Of a stretch of 64,000 nucleotides of DNA, positions 15,639 through 23,769 are shown piece after piece (the first letter of the stretch is position 1; every line of letters begins with the position of its first letter). The stretch comes from Corynebacterium provencense (GTDB taxonomy: Bacteria; Actinomycetota; Actinomycetes; Mycobacteriales; Mycobacteriaceae), in assembly GCA_900049755.1 (NCBI GenBank), contig LT160593.1, positions 1,080,938-1,144,937 of the forward strand, written 5' to 3'. The notes beneath the pieces are model-generated. The model ran no database searches. It saw only the letters and a program-made list of their open reading frames with translations, and was not told the origin of the DNA. Position numbers and translations under genes: made by a program.

Positions 15639-17219
15639 CTACTTCTCCCCGGCGTCCCCGGCGTTCGTGGCGTTAGGGGACGCTGCACCACGCGCCTTGT
15701 GCGCGGCTTCGGCGGCGAGGACCTCCTCGTGCCCTGCCTCTCCGGCGTAGTGCCTGCCCAGACGGCTGTGCCGCTGTGAGTAGGCGAAGTAGACCACCAC
15801 GCCGATCGCCAGCCACGCCACGAACCGGATCCACGTGTCCAGCGGGAGGCTCAGTGCCAGGTACCCGCAGACGATCACCGAGAGCACCGGCACCCACGGG
15901 ACCAGGGGGACCTTGAAGGCGCGGGGGACGTCGGGGCGGGTCTTCCGCAGCACGATGACAGCGACCGAGACGATCATGAACGCGAAGAGGGTGCCGATGT
16001 TGATCATCTCGACCAGGGTCGCCAACGGGACCAGTGCCGCGATCACGGCGATGACCACACCCGTGACGACGGTGATCCGGTAGGGGGTCCTGAACCGGGG
16101 GTGGGTGCGGGCCAGCCACTCGGGGAACAGACCGTCGCGGGCCATCGCGAAAGCCACGCGGGTCTGTCCGAGGAACATGGTCATGGACACCACGACCAGG
16201 CCGATGACCGCGATGACCGAGATGACGTCGGCCATCCAGTGGACACCGACGGCATTGAATGCGGTGGCCAGCGGGGCACCGTCGGCCGGGTCGATGTCCC
16301 GGAAGTTCTGCATGCCGGTGATCACCAGGGACACCGCCACGTAGAGTACGGCCACCACCGCCAGGGAGCCGAAGATCCCGATCGGCAGGTCCTTCTGCGG
16401 GTTCTTCGTCTCCTCCGCTGTCGTGGCGACGACGTCGAAACCGATGAAGGCGAAGAACACGAGCGCCGCCGCGGAGAACAGTCCGCCGAGACCGTAGGTG
16501 CTCGGCTCGATCCCCAGCAGTGTCTGCAGCAGCGGGGCGTGCATCACCGAGGACACACCACCCTGGGTCCCCTCCGACGGCGGGATGAACGGGGACCAGT
16601 TGGACACCTTGATGAAGAAGCATCCGACGACGACCACGAGCAGCACGCCGGCGATCTTGATGAAGGTGATGACCTGGTTGATCCGGCTGGAGAGTTTGAT
16701 CCCGGTGACCAGGACGGCTGTCAGGCCGAGCACGAGGATCCCCGCAGGCAGGTTGACCACGCCCTTGTCCGTGTTCTGGATGGACTCCGGGATCGCCAAC
16801 GGGGTGCCGTCGAGCACGATCGCCAGGTAGTCACTGAACGAGGTCGCCAACGCCGAGGAGGCGAGAGTGAACTCCAGGATGAGGTCCCAGCCGATGATCC
16901 AGGCGATGAACTCCCCCACCGAGGCGTAGGCGAAAGTGTAGGCACTGCCGGCAACCGGGACGGTGGACGCCAGTTCCGCGTAGCACAGGCCGGCCAGTCC
17001 GCATCCGACGGCGGCGATGACGAAGGCCAGGGCCACCGACGGGCCCGCGTGGTCCGCGGCGACCTGTCCGGTGAGCACGAAGATCCCCGCTCCGACGCAC
17101 ACCCCGACACCGAACACCACCAGGTCCAGGGGGCCGAGGTTCTTCTTGAGCTGGTGTTCGGGATCCTCGGTGTCCCGGATGCTCTGCTCTATCGACTTCG
17201 TCCGGAACAGATTCGTCAC
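15639..17219 (-). CDS. APC-family amino acid permease (cationic amino acid transporter type)
   Basis: 526-aa integral membrane transporter. The N-terminus HQLKKNLGPLDLVVFGVGVC with VGAGIFVLTGQVA is the canonical APC unwound-helix-1 motif of the CAT/YhdG group; about 12-14 membrane segments follow, including the conserved FFAFIGFDVVATTAEETKNP. It imports amino acids in symport with protons. The start is GTG 17219 (VTNLFRTKSIE, typical CAT N-terminus); longer in-frame starts would run into the neighbouring gene. Divergent from a D-amino-acid oxidase gene across about 80 bp, so it may feed that enzyme or be regulated with it. Confidence 0.92.
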   Translation of the reverse strand: MTNLFRTKSIEQSIRDTEDPEHQLKKNLGPLDLVVFGVGVCVGAGIFVLTGQVAADHAGPSVALAFVIAAVGCGLAGLCYAELASTVPVAGSAYTFAYASVGEFIAWIIGWDLILEFTLASSALATSFSDYLAIVLDGTPLAIPESIQNTDKGVVNLPAGILVLGLTAVLVTGIKLSSRINQVITFIKIAGVLLVVVVGCFFIKVSNWSPFIPPSEGTQGGVSSVMHAPLLQTLLGIEPSTYGLGGLFSAAALVFFAFIGFDVVATTAEETKNPQKDLPIGIFGSLAVVAVLYVAVSLVITGMQNFRDIDPADGAPLATAFNAVGVHWMADVISVIAVIGLVVVSMTMFLGQTRVAFAMARDGLFPEWLARTHPRFRTPYRITVVTGVVIAVIAALVPLATLVEMINIGTLFAFMIVSVAVIVLRKTRPDVPRAFKVPLVPWVPVLSVIVCGYLALSLPLDTWIRFVAWLAIGVVVYFAYSQRHSRLGRHYAGEAGHEEVLAAEAAHKARGAASPNATNAGDAGEK

Positions 17220-17301
17220 GGCGTCCTCACTCTCTGATAGGTCGGGGGCCAAGTGTAGTGAGCGGTACAGCCGGGGCGAAAGAGGACATACCCTGGTGTC
17301 C

Positions 17302-18461
17302 ATGAAAATCACCGTCATCGGGGCCGGCGTGACCGGCCTGTCCTGCGCCCACGAACTCGCCGAGGCGGGCCACGAGGTCACCGTCGTCGCCGACCGGGAC
17401 ACCGTAGGGGTATGAGCACTCGGACGCCCCGGCCTCTTCATCCGGTCTCTTATCCGCATCTGGAGGTGTATAAGAGACGGGGCGACACCGTCTCCGCCCG
17501 CGCCGCCGCAGTCTGGTTCCCCTACCGGACCGCCGTACCCTCCGGGGAGGACGCCACCCGGCTGACGGAACGCTCCCTCCTCCGCTTCGTGGAACTCGCC
17601 GACTCGGCGGCGGCGGCTGTCGCGGACGGCGCCGACGACGTCACCGATGACATCGCCCCTGTTGAGATGCGTCGCGGCACCGTCATCGAACGTCGGGGGA
17701 CGCCGGACCGTTCCTGGGTTCCCGCTGTCACTGCGGTTCTCGGCACGGACGCCGTCCGTCCGACCGCGGGCGGTGTGGAGACGACCCTGCCGATGATCAT
17801 GATGCCCACCTACCTGGCCTGGCTCATGGACTCCTGCCGCGTGGCAGGTGTGCAGTTCCGCTGGCGGAAGGTCGAGTCTCTCGCGGCCCTCTACGACGGG
17901 GAGTACGCGACCGCGGCCCCGGACGTCGTGGTCGTCGCAGGGGGGCTGCGCGGGGGTGAACTCCTCGGAGGAGATGAAGAGGTCACCCCTGTCCGGGGGC
18001 AGATCGTGGTGCTGGCCAACGGGACCGGAACGGACGGGTCACCGGAGCCGCTGACGGACTGGATCACCGACGACGACAACCCGGACGGGGAGACCTATGT
18101 GCTGCCCAGGGTCGACGACATTGTCGTCGGCGGAACCGCCGAACCGGCTGTGTGGGACGAGACCCCGGACCCGGAGACCGCCCGGGCGATCCTCGCGCGG
18201 GCCGTGGCACTGGTCCCTGAACTGGAGGGACTTCCCGTGCTCGGTCACGGGACGGGACTACGCCCGGGCCGCACCACCATCCGGCTGGAGGTGGTGGATC
18301 CGGCGACCCTCCCCGACAACGCCGCCCCGGCGGCCGGTGTCCCGGTCATCGCCGCCTACGGGCACGGCGGTGCGGGGGTGACACTGAGCTGGGGCACCGC
18401 TGAACGTGTCGCCGAACTGGTCGCCGAACTGGCCGCAGGGACTGCCGGGGGGAAACAGTGA
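17302..18461 (+). pseudogene. D-amino-acid oxidase-like FAD oxidoreductase, interrupted (probably artefact)
   Basis: The N-terminal piece from ATG 17302 reads MKITVIGAGVTGLSCAHELA (dinucleotide-binding) up to VVADRDT, then meets a stop at 17413-17415. The rest continues in another frame from 17485 as DTVSARAAAVWFPYRT to GHGGAGVTLSWGTAERVAEL, matching DAO ends (FAD-binding GxGxxG; C-terminal HxxxGxTLSWG). GACACCGT occurs at 17398-17405 and again at 17484-17491. Deleting the 86 bp between these copies restores an uninterrupted VADRDTVSARAAAVWFP, so about 348 intact residues. The inserted segment carries adapter-like site J3. TACCCT lies 7 nt before the ATG, suggesting leaderless transcription. 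Role: oxidative deamination of D-amino acids to 2-oxo acids, ammonia and H2O2. Confidence 0.82.
17443..17480. other. Adapter-like 38-bp palindrome, site J3 (Tn5 mosaic-end pair)
   Basis: 32 of 38 positions match two inverted mosaic ends without gaps, the best of the four sites. Together with about 37 bp of unrelated sequence on its left it splits the D-amino-acid oxidase gene. The insert is flanked by an 8-bp direct repeat, GACACCGT. Confidence 0.88.
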
Positions 18462-18466
18462 CCTGC

Positions 18467-18835
18467 TCAGCTCCCGCGGTAGGTGGAGTAGCCGAAGGGG
18501 TTCAGCAGCAGGGGGATGTGCAGGTGTGACGGTGCCGCAGGGTTGTCCGCCGGATCCTCGACCACGAAGGTGACGTCAACCCACGGGTACAGGGTGGGGG
18601 TGCCGGCCGCCGACAGGTAGTCCCCGGTGTGGAACCGGAGACGGTAGGTGCCCGGAACCGGGTCCACGACGAAACGGTACCGGCCCTCACCGTCGGTGGA
18701 GGCGGACTCCAGCACGGTCGGATCGGCGGTGATGTCGGCGCCGGAGTCCACGGCGTGCAGCTTCACCAGTTCGACCTGCAGACCCTTGGCGGGCAACCCC
18801 GTGGTCGTGTCGAGGCAGTGGGTGGAAAGGCTCAT
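18467..18835 (-). CDS. 5-hydroxyisourate hydrolase (transthyretin-like)
   Basis: 122-aa HIU hydrolase that opens 5-hydroxyisourate to OHCU in urate catabolism. Signatures: LSTHCLDTTTGLPAKGLQV at the N-terminus, an internal Arg in TYRLRFHTGDY, and the diagnostic C-terminal YRGS. The second ATG (18835) is preferred because AGGAG lies 6 nt upstream; an ATG at 18850 overlaps the preceding OHCU decarboxylase stop (ATGA). The two genes form an operon in metabolic order. It is convergent with the D-amino-acid oxidase gene, with only 5 bp between the stops. Confidence 0.95.
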   Translation of the reverse strand: MSLSTHCLDTTTGLPAKGLQVELVKLHAVDSGADITADPTVLESASTDGEGRYRFVVDPVPGTYRLRFHTGDYLSAAGTPTLYPWVDVTFVVEDPADNPAAPSHLHIPLLLNPFGYSTYRGS

Positions 18836-18846
18836 CTGGTTCTCCT

Positions 18847-19356
18847 TCATCGGTCGGTGTCGTCAGTGTCGTCGGTGACGTACCCGCGCAGGCGCAGTTC
18901 GTTGATCGCACGGAGCTGGTCCACGCTGAACACCCACTCCTCGTCCGGCCCGACGCTCATGCGCCGTTCCAGTTCCGCACGGATCTGCCCACTGGACCGG
19001 CCTGCGGCACGGATGAGGAAGTTCCAGCCGAACTTCTCCCGGTACACCGGCTGCAGGTCACGGACAACGTCAAGGTCAGCGGACTCGGTCGCCCCGGCCT
19101 GTTCATCTGCGGACCGGGACCCCCGCGCCACCGAACCACCGATCGGGGGGTGCGCGTTCACCGCGTCCCTGACCTCCCCGGTGGACAGGGCATCCAGCAG
19201 CCGGGACGTGGCGGCGACAAGATCGGCGACATCCCGGAAAGGTCGGGCGGCGGCGACGGAGTCCGCCAACGGGGCCGACCCCAGGATGCTCTCCAGCTCC
19301 GGAACAATGACGGACGCCGGCGCCGTGTTGAACTCGGCCAGGGTGATCGTGGGCAT
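18847..19356 (-). CDS. 2-oxo-4-hydroxy-4-carboxy-5-ureidoimidazoline (OHCU) decarboxylase
   Basis: 169-aa enzyme giving S-allantoin from OHCU. The conserved catalytic HPxIG is present as NAHPPIGG and the family block QPVYREKFGWNFLIRAAG is clear. ATG 19356 gives the normal MPTITLAEFN start; a longer frame upstream is made of Val/Thr repeats and is not convincing. Coupled to HIU hydrolase by ATGA. A urate oxidase gene, which would be expected beside these two, is not in this window. Confidence 0.93.
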   Translation of the reverse strand: MPTITLAEFNTAPASVIVPELESILGSAPLADSVAAARPFRDVADLVAATSRLLDALSTGEVRDAVNAHPPIGGSVARGSRSADEQAGATESADLDVVRDLQPVYREKFGWNFLIRAAGRSSGQIRAELERRMSVGPDEEWVFSVDQLRAINELRLRGYVTDDTDDTDR

Positions 19357-19399
19357 GCCTCCATCGTATCCACCCCCGCCCGGATCCGTCGGGCGAGCA

Positions 19400-19447
19400 G
19401 GCACCGTCACAGCCACCGGCACCGTCACAGCCACAGCCACCGTCACC
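19400..19447. repeat. 18-bp tandem repeat, about 2.5 copies
   Basis: GGCACCGTCACAGCCACC, a near copy ending in CACA, and a partial copy lie between the OHCU decarboxylase start and the guanine deaminase stop. They read as alternating Val/Thr in one minus frame but probably lie outside both coding regions. Confidence 0.8.
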
Positions 19448-22367
19448 GGGGTGCGTCCGAGACGCCGTTGACGACGACCCGGTCCACGGCCCGGTCGTCA
19501 CCGAGGAGCATCAGGGCGAACAGGAGCTCCTCCGTGGACGTGCACTCGACGGCACGGTTCGCGAGGACCGCATTTCCACTGCTCTCCGTGGCGTCGAGGA
19601 TGACGAGGTCGGCGTCCTTCCCCGGCTCGAGGCTGCCGACATGTGCGTCAACTCCGAGCGCCCTGGCCCCGCCCAGCGTGGAGTAGTACAGCAGTTCCGC
19701 CGCCGACAGCGGGGCCACGGCGTCCCCGGAGCTGGCGATCAGCCGGGAGACCTTGTACGCCTCCCCCGCCGTTGCCAACGGTGACAGGGAGGTCCCCCCG
19801 CCGACGTCCGACCCGAAACCGATGCGCAGACCCGGGGCCGTGTGCAGGGACGCCGCCAGCGGGAACAGTCCGGACCCCAGGAAGTTGTTCGACGTCGGAC
19901 AGTGCGCCACCGAAGCGTGCACTGAACCGAGCCTGTCGAGTTCACGGTCGGTGAGGTGGACACCGTGCCCGAAGACGGAACGCTCCCGCACCAGGCCGAC
20001 CCGGTCGTAGACGTCGGTGTAGTCGACGGCGTCGGGGAAGAGTTCACCGACCCATCCGATCTCGCCGACATTCTCCGACAGGTGGGTCTGGACCACCACG
20101 TCGGGGTAGGAGTCGGCGAGCTCTCCGAGCGCTTCGAGCTGGGCGTCCGAGGAAGTCGGGGCGAACCTGGGGGTCAGGGCGTACTCCAGGCGGTCCACCC
20201 CGTGCCACCGTTCCAGCAGAGCGGCACTCTGACTCTGGGCTGTCTCGGGCGTGTCCAGCAGTTCAGCCGGGGCGTTACGGTCCATGCAGGTCTTGCCGGT
20301 GATGATCCGCAGACCCCGTTCCCTGGCCGCGGTGAACAGCGCGTCCACACTGTGCGGGTGCACGGTGGAGTACACCAGTGCCGTGGTGACACCGTGACAG
20401 ATGAGCTGGTCGGTGAAGAAGGACGCGGTCGCCCTGGCGTGGGCGAGGTCGGCGAAACGTGCCTCCGCGGGGAAGGTGTACCGGTCGAGCCAGTCGAGCA
20501 GCTGCTCCCCCGGTGAGGCGATCATCCCGATCTGCGGGTAGTGGACGTGACAGTCGACGAAGCCCGGCACGATCAGCTTCCCGCCGTGGTCGTGCACGAC
20601 CGGGGACGCCGCACTGCGGGTGTACCCGGCGACGACCTCGTCGGCCGGGCCGACAGTGACGATGACCGGTCCGTCCGTGACGACCGCGCCCCGGGGGATG
20701 TCGAGAAGAGTCCCGGGGGTGGCGTCCGTCCCGGACGAGGGGGTGACGACATGGCCCAGATGGATCTCCACGGGCTGCCTCACCTGGTCCGGGGACTGCC
20801 AGTGCCGCCGGCGTCCTCCCGGGGTGCCCCCGGCGCACCGACCGAACCTCCCGTGGCGTTCTCGCTTCGCCTCGGCGACCGCCGCCCGGGCCTCCTCAGC
20901 CTTGCGCTCGGCCCAGGCCGCGGCACGTTCGGAGTTGTTGAGCACCACCGAGGTGGATTCGGAGTCCCCGGTCGGGCCGGGTTCGGTCTCGTGGACGCCG
21001 TCAGCCAACGCGGGCGCCAGGTGGCCGCCGCCTTCCCGGTTGAGCAGGAGGTTCAGGAGGATCACGACAATCGCGCCGGCGGAGATACCGGAGTCCACGA
21101 TCATCTCGATCTCGTCCGGCAGTTTCTCGTACAGTCCGGGCTGCACGCTGGGGAGCATGGCCACCGCAATGGACACGCCGACGATGAGGGCCCGGGTCTC
21201 CGTCCAGGTCACGGTCGACAGGGTCCTGATACCGGACGCCGTGACCATGCCGAACAGTGCGACACCGGCTCCACCGAGAACCTCGGACGGGATGCCGGTG
21301 ACCACCGCACCCATCTTCGGCAGGAGTCCGAGGATGATGAGGATGACACCCGCCGCGGTGACCACGAACCGGGAGGCGATACGGGACAGGGACACCAGCC
21401 CGACGTTCTGCGCGAACGCGGTGTACGGGAAGGTGTTGAAGATACCGCCGAGGACGGTCGACAGGCCGTCTGCCCGCAGACCGTCGGACAGGGTCCGGCC
21501 GTCCACGGGCTTCTTCACCACGTCACCGATGGCGATGATGTCACCGGTGGTCTCGGTCATGATCACCAGTCCGACGATGACCATGGTGAAGATCGACGCG
21601 GCGTCGAAGGTGGGGGCACCGAACTGGAAGGGGGTGGGAATGCCGACCCACTCGGAGGGGCCCACCTCCGACCAGTCGGTCCTGCCCATGAACTGTCCCA
21701 CCACGGTGCCGACGATGATCCCGCCGAGGACGGCGAGGGACTTCATCGCCGGGGAGGCGAAACGGTGGATGAGGATCACGACGACGAGGGAGACCAGCGC
21801 CAGGAAGAACCCGCCGACTGTACCGTGGTCGGCTTCGTCCGGGGCGCTGCCGTTGTACACCCATCCTGCGGCGACGGACAGGAGTGACAGTCCGACGACC
21901 GTGATGATCGTGCCGGTGACCAGCGGGGGGAAGTAGCGGACGATCTTCGCGAACAGTGGGGCGACCGCCATCATCACCACACCTGTGACGATGACGGACC
22001 CGTAGATCGCGGTGACGCCGTGTTCCGAACCGATGGAGATCATCGGGGCCACGGCGACGAAGGAGACCCCCTGCATCAGCGGGAGTCTCGCACCGAAGCG
22101 CCAGAGGCCGATCGACTGGATCACCGAGGCGATGCCGGCGACGAAAAGATCGGCGACGATGAGGTGATGCAGGTCAGCGGCATCGAACTGGCCTGCATTG
22201 ATCAGTGCGCCACCGACGATGAGGGGAACTGCGACCGCTCCCGCGTACATCGCCAGCACGTGCTGGAGACCGAGGATGATGAGCCGGGGCCACGGTGGCC
22301 TCTGGTCGACCGGGTGGACGGCCGGGGCAGGGGCCGGGACAGCAGGGTCAGGAGCTGAAACAGTCAT
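19443..22367 (-). CDS. Xanthine/uracil permease fused to guanine deaminase
   Basis: One open frame of 974 codons joins two proteins. Residues 25-445 are a nucleobase:cation symporter-2 with about 12-14 membrane segments (LQHVLAMYAGAVAVPLIVGG, TETTGDIIAIGD, NTFPYTAFAQNVGLV). Residues 446-528 form a hydrophilic, Ala/Glu/Arg-rich linker including RAAAWAERKAEEARAAVAEA. From about 529, guanine deaminase follows with metal and catalytic motifs PGFVDCHVHYPQ, GKTCMDRNAP, QTHLSENVGEIGW, FGHGVHLTD and GFGSDVGGGTSL. The deaminase half could also be a separate protein starting at the in-frame GTG at 20783, because nothing in the linker stops the frame. Function: uptake of guanine or xanthine and cytosolic deamination of guanine to xanthine. 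A frameshift merging two genes is possible. Confidence 0.85.
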   Translation of the reverse strand: MTVSAPDPAVPAPAPAVHPVDQRPPWPRLIILGLQHVLAMYAGAVAVPLIVGGALINAGQFDAADLHHLIVADLFVAGIASVIQSIGLWRFGARLPLMQGVSFVAVAPMISIGSEHGVTAIYGSVIVTGVVMMAVAPLFAKIVRYFPPLVTGTIITVVGLSLLSVAAGWVYNGSAPDEADHGTVGGFFLALVSLVVVILIHRFASPAMKSLAVLGGIIVGTVVGQFMGRTDWSEVGPSEWVGIPTPFQFGAPTFDAASIFTMVIVGLVIMTETTGDIIAIGDVVKKPVDGRTLSDGLRADGLSTVLGGIFNTFPYTAFAQNVGLVSLSRIASRFVVTAAGVILIILGLLPKMGAVVTGIPSEVLGGAGVALFGMVTASGIRTLSTVTWTETRALIVGVSIAVAMLPSVQPGLYEKLPDEIEMIVDSGISAGAIVVILLNLLLNREGGGHLAPALADGVHETEPGPTGDSESTSVVLNNSERAAAWAERKAEEARAAVAEAKRERHGRFGRCAGGTPGGRRRHWQSPDQVRQPVEIHLGHVVTPSSGTDATPGTLLDIPRGAVVTDGPVIVTVGPADEVVAGYTRSAASPVVHDHGGKLIVPGFVDCHVHYPQIGMIASPGEQLLDWLDRYTFPAEARFADLAHARATASFFTDQLICHGVTTALVYSTVHPHSVDALFTAARERGLRIITGKTCMDRNAPAELLDTPETAQSQSAALLERWHGVDRLEYALTPRFAPTSSDAQLEALGELADSYPDVVVQTHLSENVGEIGWVGELFPDAVDYTDVYDRVGLVRERSVFGHGVHLTDRELDRLGSVHASVAHCPTSNNFLGSGLFPLAASLHTAPGLRIGFGSDVGGGTSLSPLATAGEAYKVSRLIASSGDAVAPLSAAELLYYSTLGGARALGVDAHVGSLEPGKDADLVILDATESSGNAVLANRAVECTSTEELLFALMLLGDDRAVDRVVVNGVSDAPR

Positions 22368-22443
22368 GTCCCACAGTGTCCGTGGGTCGTGTTAACGGCA
22401 GATGTCCCCGGTATTGCGGTCCCCGGCAGACCCCCCCCGGGCC

Positions 22444-23490
22444 TCACACGAAGTTCGGGACCACCTGGTCGATGAACAGCTGCAGTGAGGCCTTCTTCTC
22501 CTCGTGGGACATGGAGTTGTCGATCCAGTAGGAGTACTCGTCGTAGCCCATGTCCTCGTAGGAGTGCAGGCGTGCGGTGATCTCCTCGGGAGTGCCGATC
22601 ATCGCGGACCGGTGCAGGGACTCCAGCCCGAACTCCGGACGGTCCTTGACGGTCTCCAGCGGCTGCGGGGCGAGGAAGCCGTCGTCCGGGACCTTCTTCC
22701 CGAACGCCCAGGAGCTGAACGTCCGGTAGTAGCGGCTCACGGCCTCGGCTCCGGGGATCCAGCCGTCCGGGTCCTCCGGCGAATGGACGAAGGTGTGCCG
22801 CAGGACCATGATCTCCGGCTTCTTCTCCACCTCAGGGTGGTTGGCGACTGCCGCATCGAACCTGTCCTTGAGGTCCCGGACCTCGGTGTCGTCCTTCATC
22901 AGGGGGGTGACCTGGACATTGCATCCCTGGGAGACGGCGAAGTCGTGGGTCTCGGCGGTACGGGCCGCGACCCAGACTGTCGGTCCCGGCTTCTGGATCG
23001 GCTTCGGCACCGAGGTGGATGTGGGGAACGACCAGTGTTCGCCGTCGTGGGCGTAGTCCCCGACCCACAGCTTCTTCATGGCGGGGATGAGTTCCCGCAG
23101 GTAGCTTCCGCCGTCCTTGGCGGACATGCCTCCGGCGAGGCGGTCGAACTCGAACTGGTAGGCGCCACGGGCCACACCGATCTCGGCGCGTCCTCCGGAG
23201 ATGATGTCCAGCAGTGCGGTCTCCCCGGCGGCACGGACCGGGTTCCAGAACGGGGCGATGATCGTGCCCGCACCGAGGCGGATGGTGCTGGTCTTCGCCG
23301 CGAGGGAGGCGAGGGAGACCATCGGGTTGGGGGAGACCGTGTACTCCATGGAGTGGTGCTCGCCGGTCCACACGGTGGTGAAACCGCCGGCTTCAGCCAA
23401 CTGGACGAGCTCGGTGAGGTTGTTCCAGTGCTGTTCGTGGGAGATGGAGTCGTCCCAGCGCTCCATGTGGATGAAAAGTGAGAAACGCAT
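22444..23490 (-). CDS. LLM-class flavin-dependent monooxygenase
   Basis: 348-aa luciferase-like TIM-barrel monooxygenase that uses reduced FMN. FSLFIHMERWD, VWTGEHHSMEYTVSPNP, LGAGTIIAPFWNPVR and IISGGRAEIGVARGAYQFEF are the family hallmarks. ATG 23490 is preferred (AAGGAG 8 nt upstream) over the overlapping GTG at 23496. It ends a GntR-led operon with a tautomerase, aldehyde dehydrogenase, alpha/beta hydrolase and two DUF1185 proteins; a flavin reductase-domain protein is encoded divergently. By analogy with the pyridine monooxygenase system of Arthrobacter, it may oxidise and open a heteroaromatic ring. Its substrate is not shown by sequence. Confidence 0.9.
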   Translation of the reverse strand: MRFSLFIHMERWDDSISHEQHWNNLTELVQLAEAGGFTTVWTGEHHSMEYTVSPNPMVSLASLAAKTSTIRLGAGTIIAPFWNPVRAAGETALLDIISGGRAEIGVARGAYQFEFDRLAGGMSAKDGGSYLRELIPAMKKLWVGDYAHDGEHWSFPTSTSVPKPIQKPGPTVWVAARTAETHDFAVSQGCNVQVTPLMKDDTEVRDLKDRFDAAVANHPEVEKKPEIMVLRHTFVHSPEDPDGWIPGAEAVSRYYRTFSSWAFGKKVPDDGFLAPQPLETVKDRPEFGLESLHRSAMIGTPEEITARLHSYEDMGYDEYSYWIDNSMSHEEKKASLQLFIDQVVPNFV

Positions 23491-23492
23491 TG

Positions 23493-23753
23493 TCACTGCT
23501 CCTTGCTGTGTCGTGTGTGTGAGAATTCTGTTCCGGCGGCGTCTGCGGCAGGTGCACGCGCCGCCGCCTCCCGCTCGGCGATGGTCGTGTTCGTGCGCGA
23601 CCAGAGTTCGTGGGGGACCTCGCGGACGATGACGGTGATGTTCTCCGGGGCGGCACCCACGGTCTCTACGGCGACCCTGTGGACGCCGTCCATCAGCGCC
23701 CTGAGCTGTTCCGGACTTCTACCTGCGGCGATGGAGATGTCGATGAGTGGCAT
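23493..23753 (-). CDS. 4-oxalocrotonate-tautomerase-like protein
   Basis: 86-aa tautomerase-superfamily protein. From ATG 23753 (GGGGAG 8 nt upstream) the second residue is Pro (MPLIDISIAAGRSPEQLRAL), which would become the catalytic amino-terminal Pro after Met removal. An in-frame GTG at 23762 would bury that Pro, so it is rejected. Family core VHRVAVETVGAAPENITVIV is followed by an unusual Ala/Arg-rich tail. Role: enol-keto isomerisation of an unsaturated oxo-acid or aldehyde from ring cleavage. Its stop overlaps the LLM gene. Confidence 0.85.
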   Translation of the reverse strand: MPLIDISIAAGRSPEQLRALMDGVHRVAVETVGAAPENITVIVREVPHELWSRTNTTIAEREAAARAPAADAAGTEFSHTRHSKEQ

Positions 23754-23769
23754 TGTGGGCACTCCCCGA

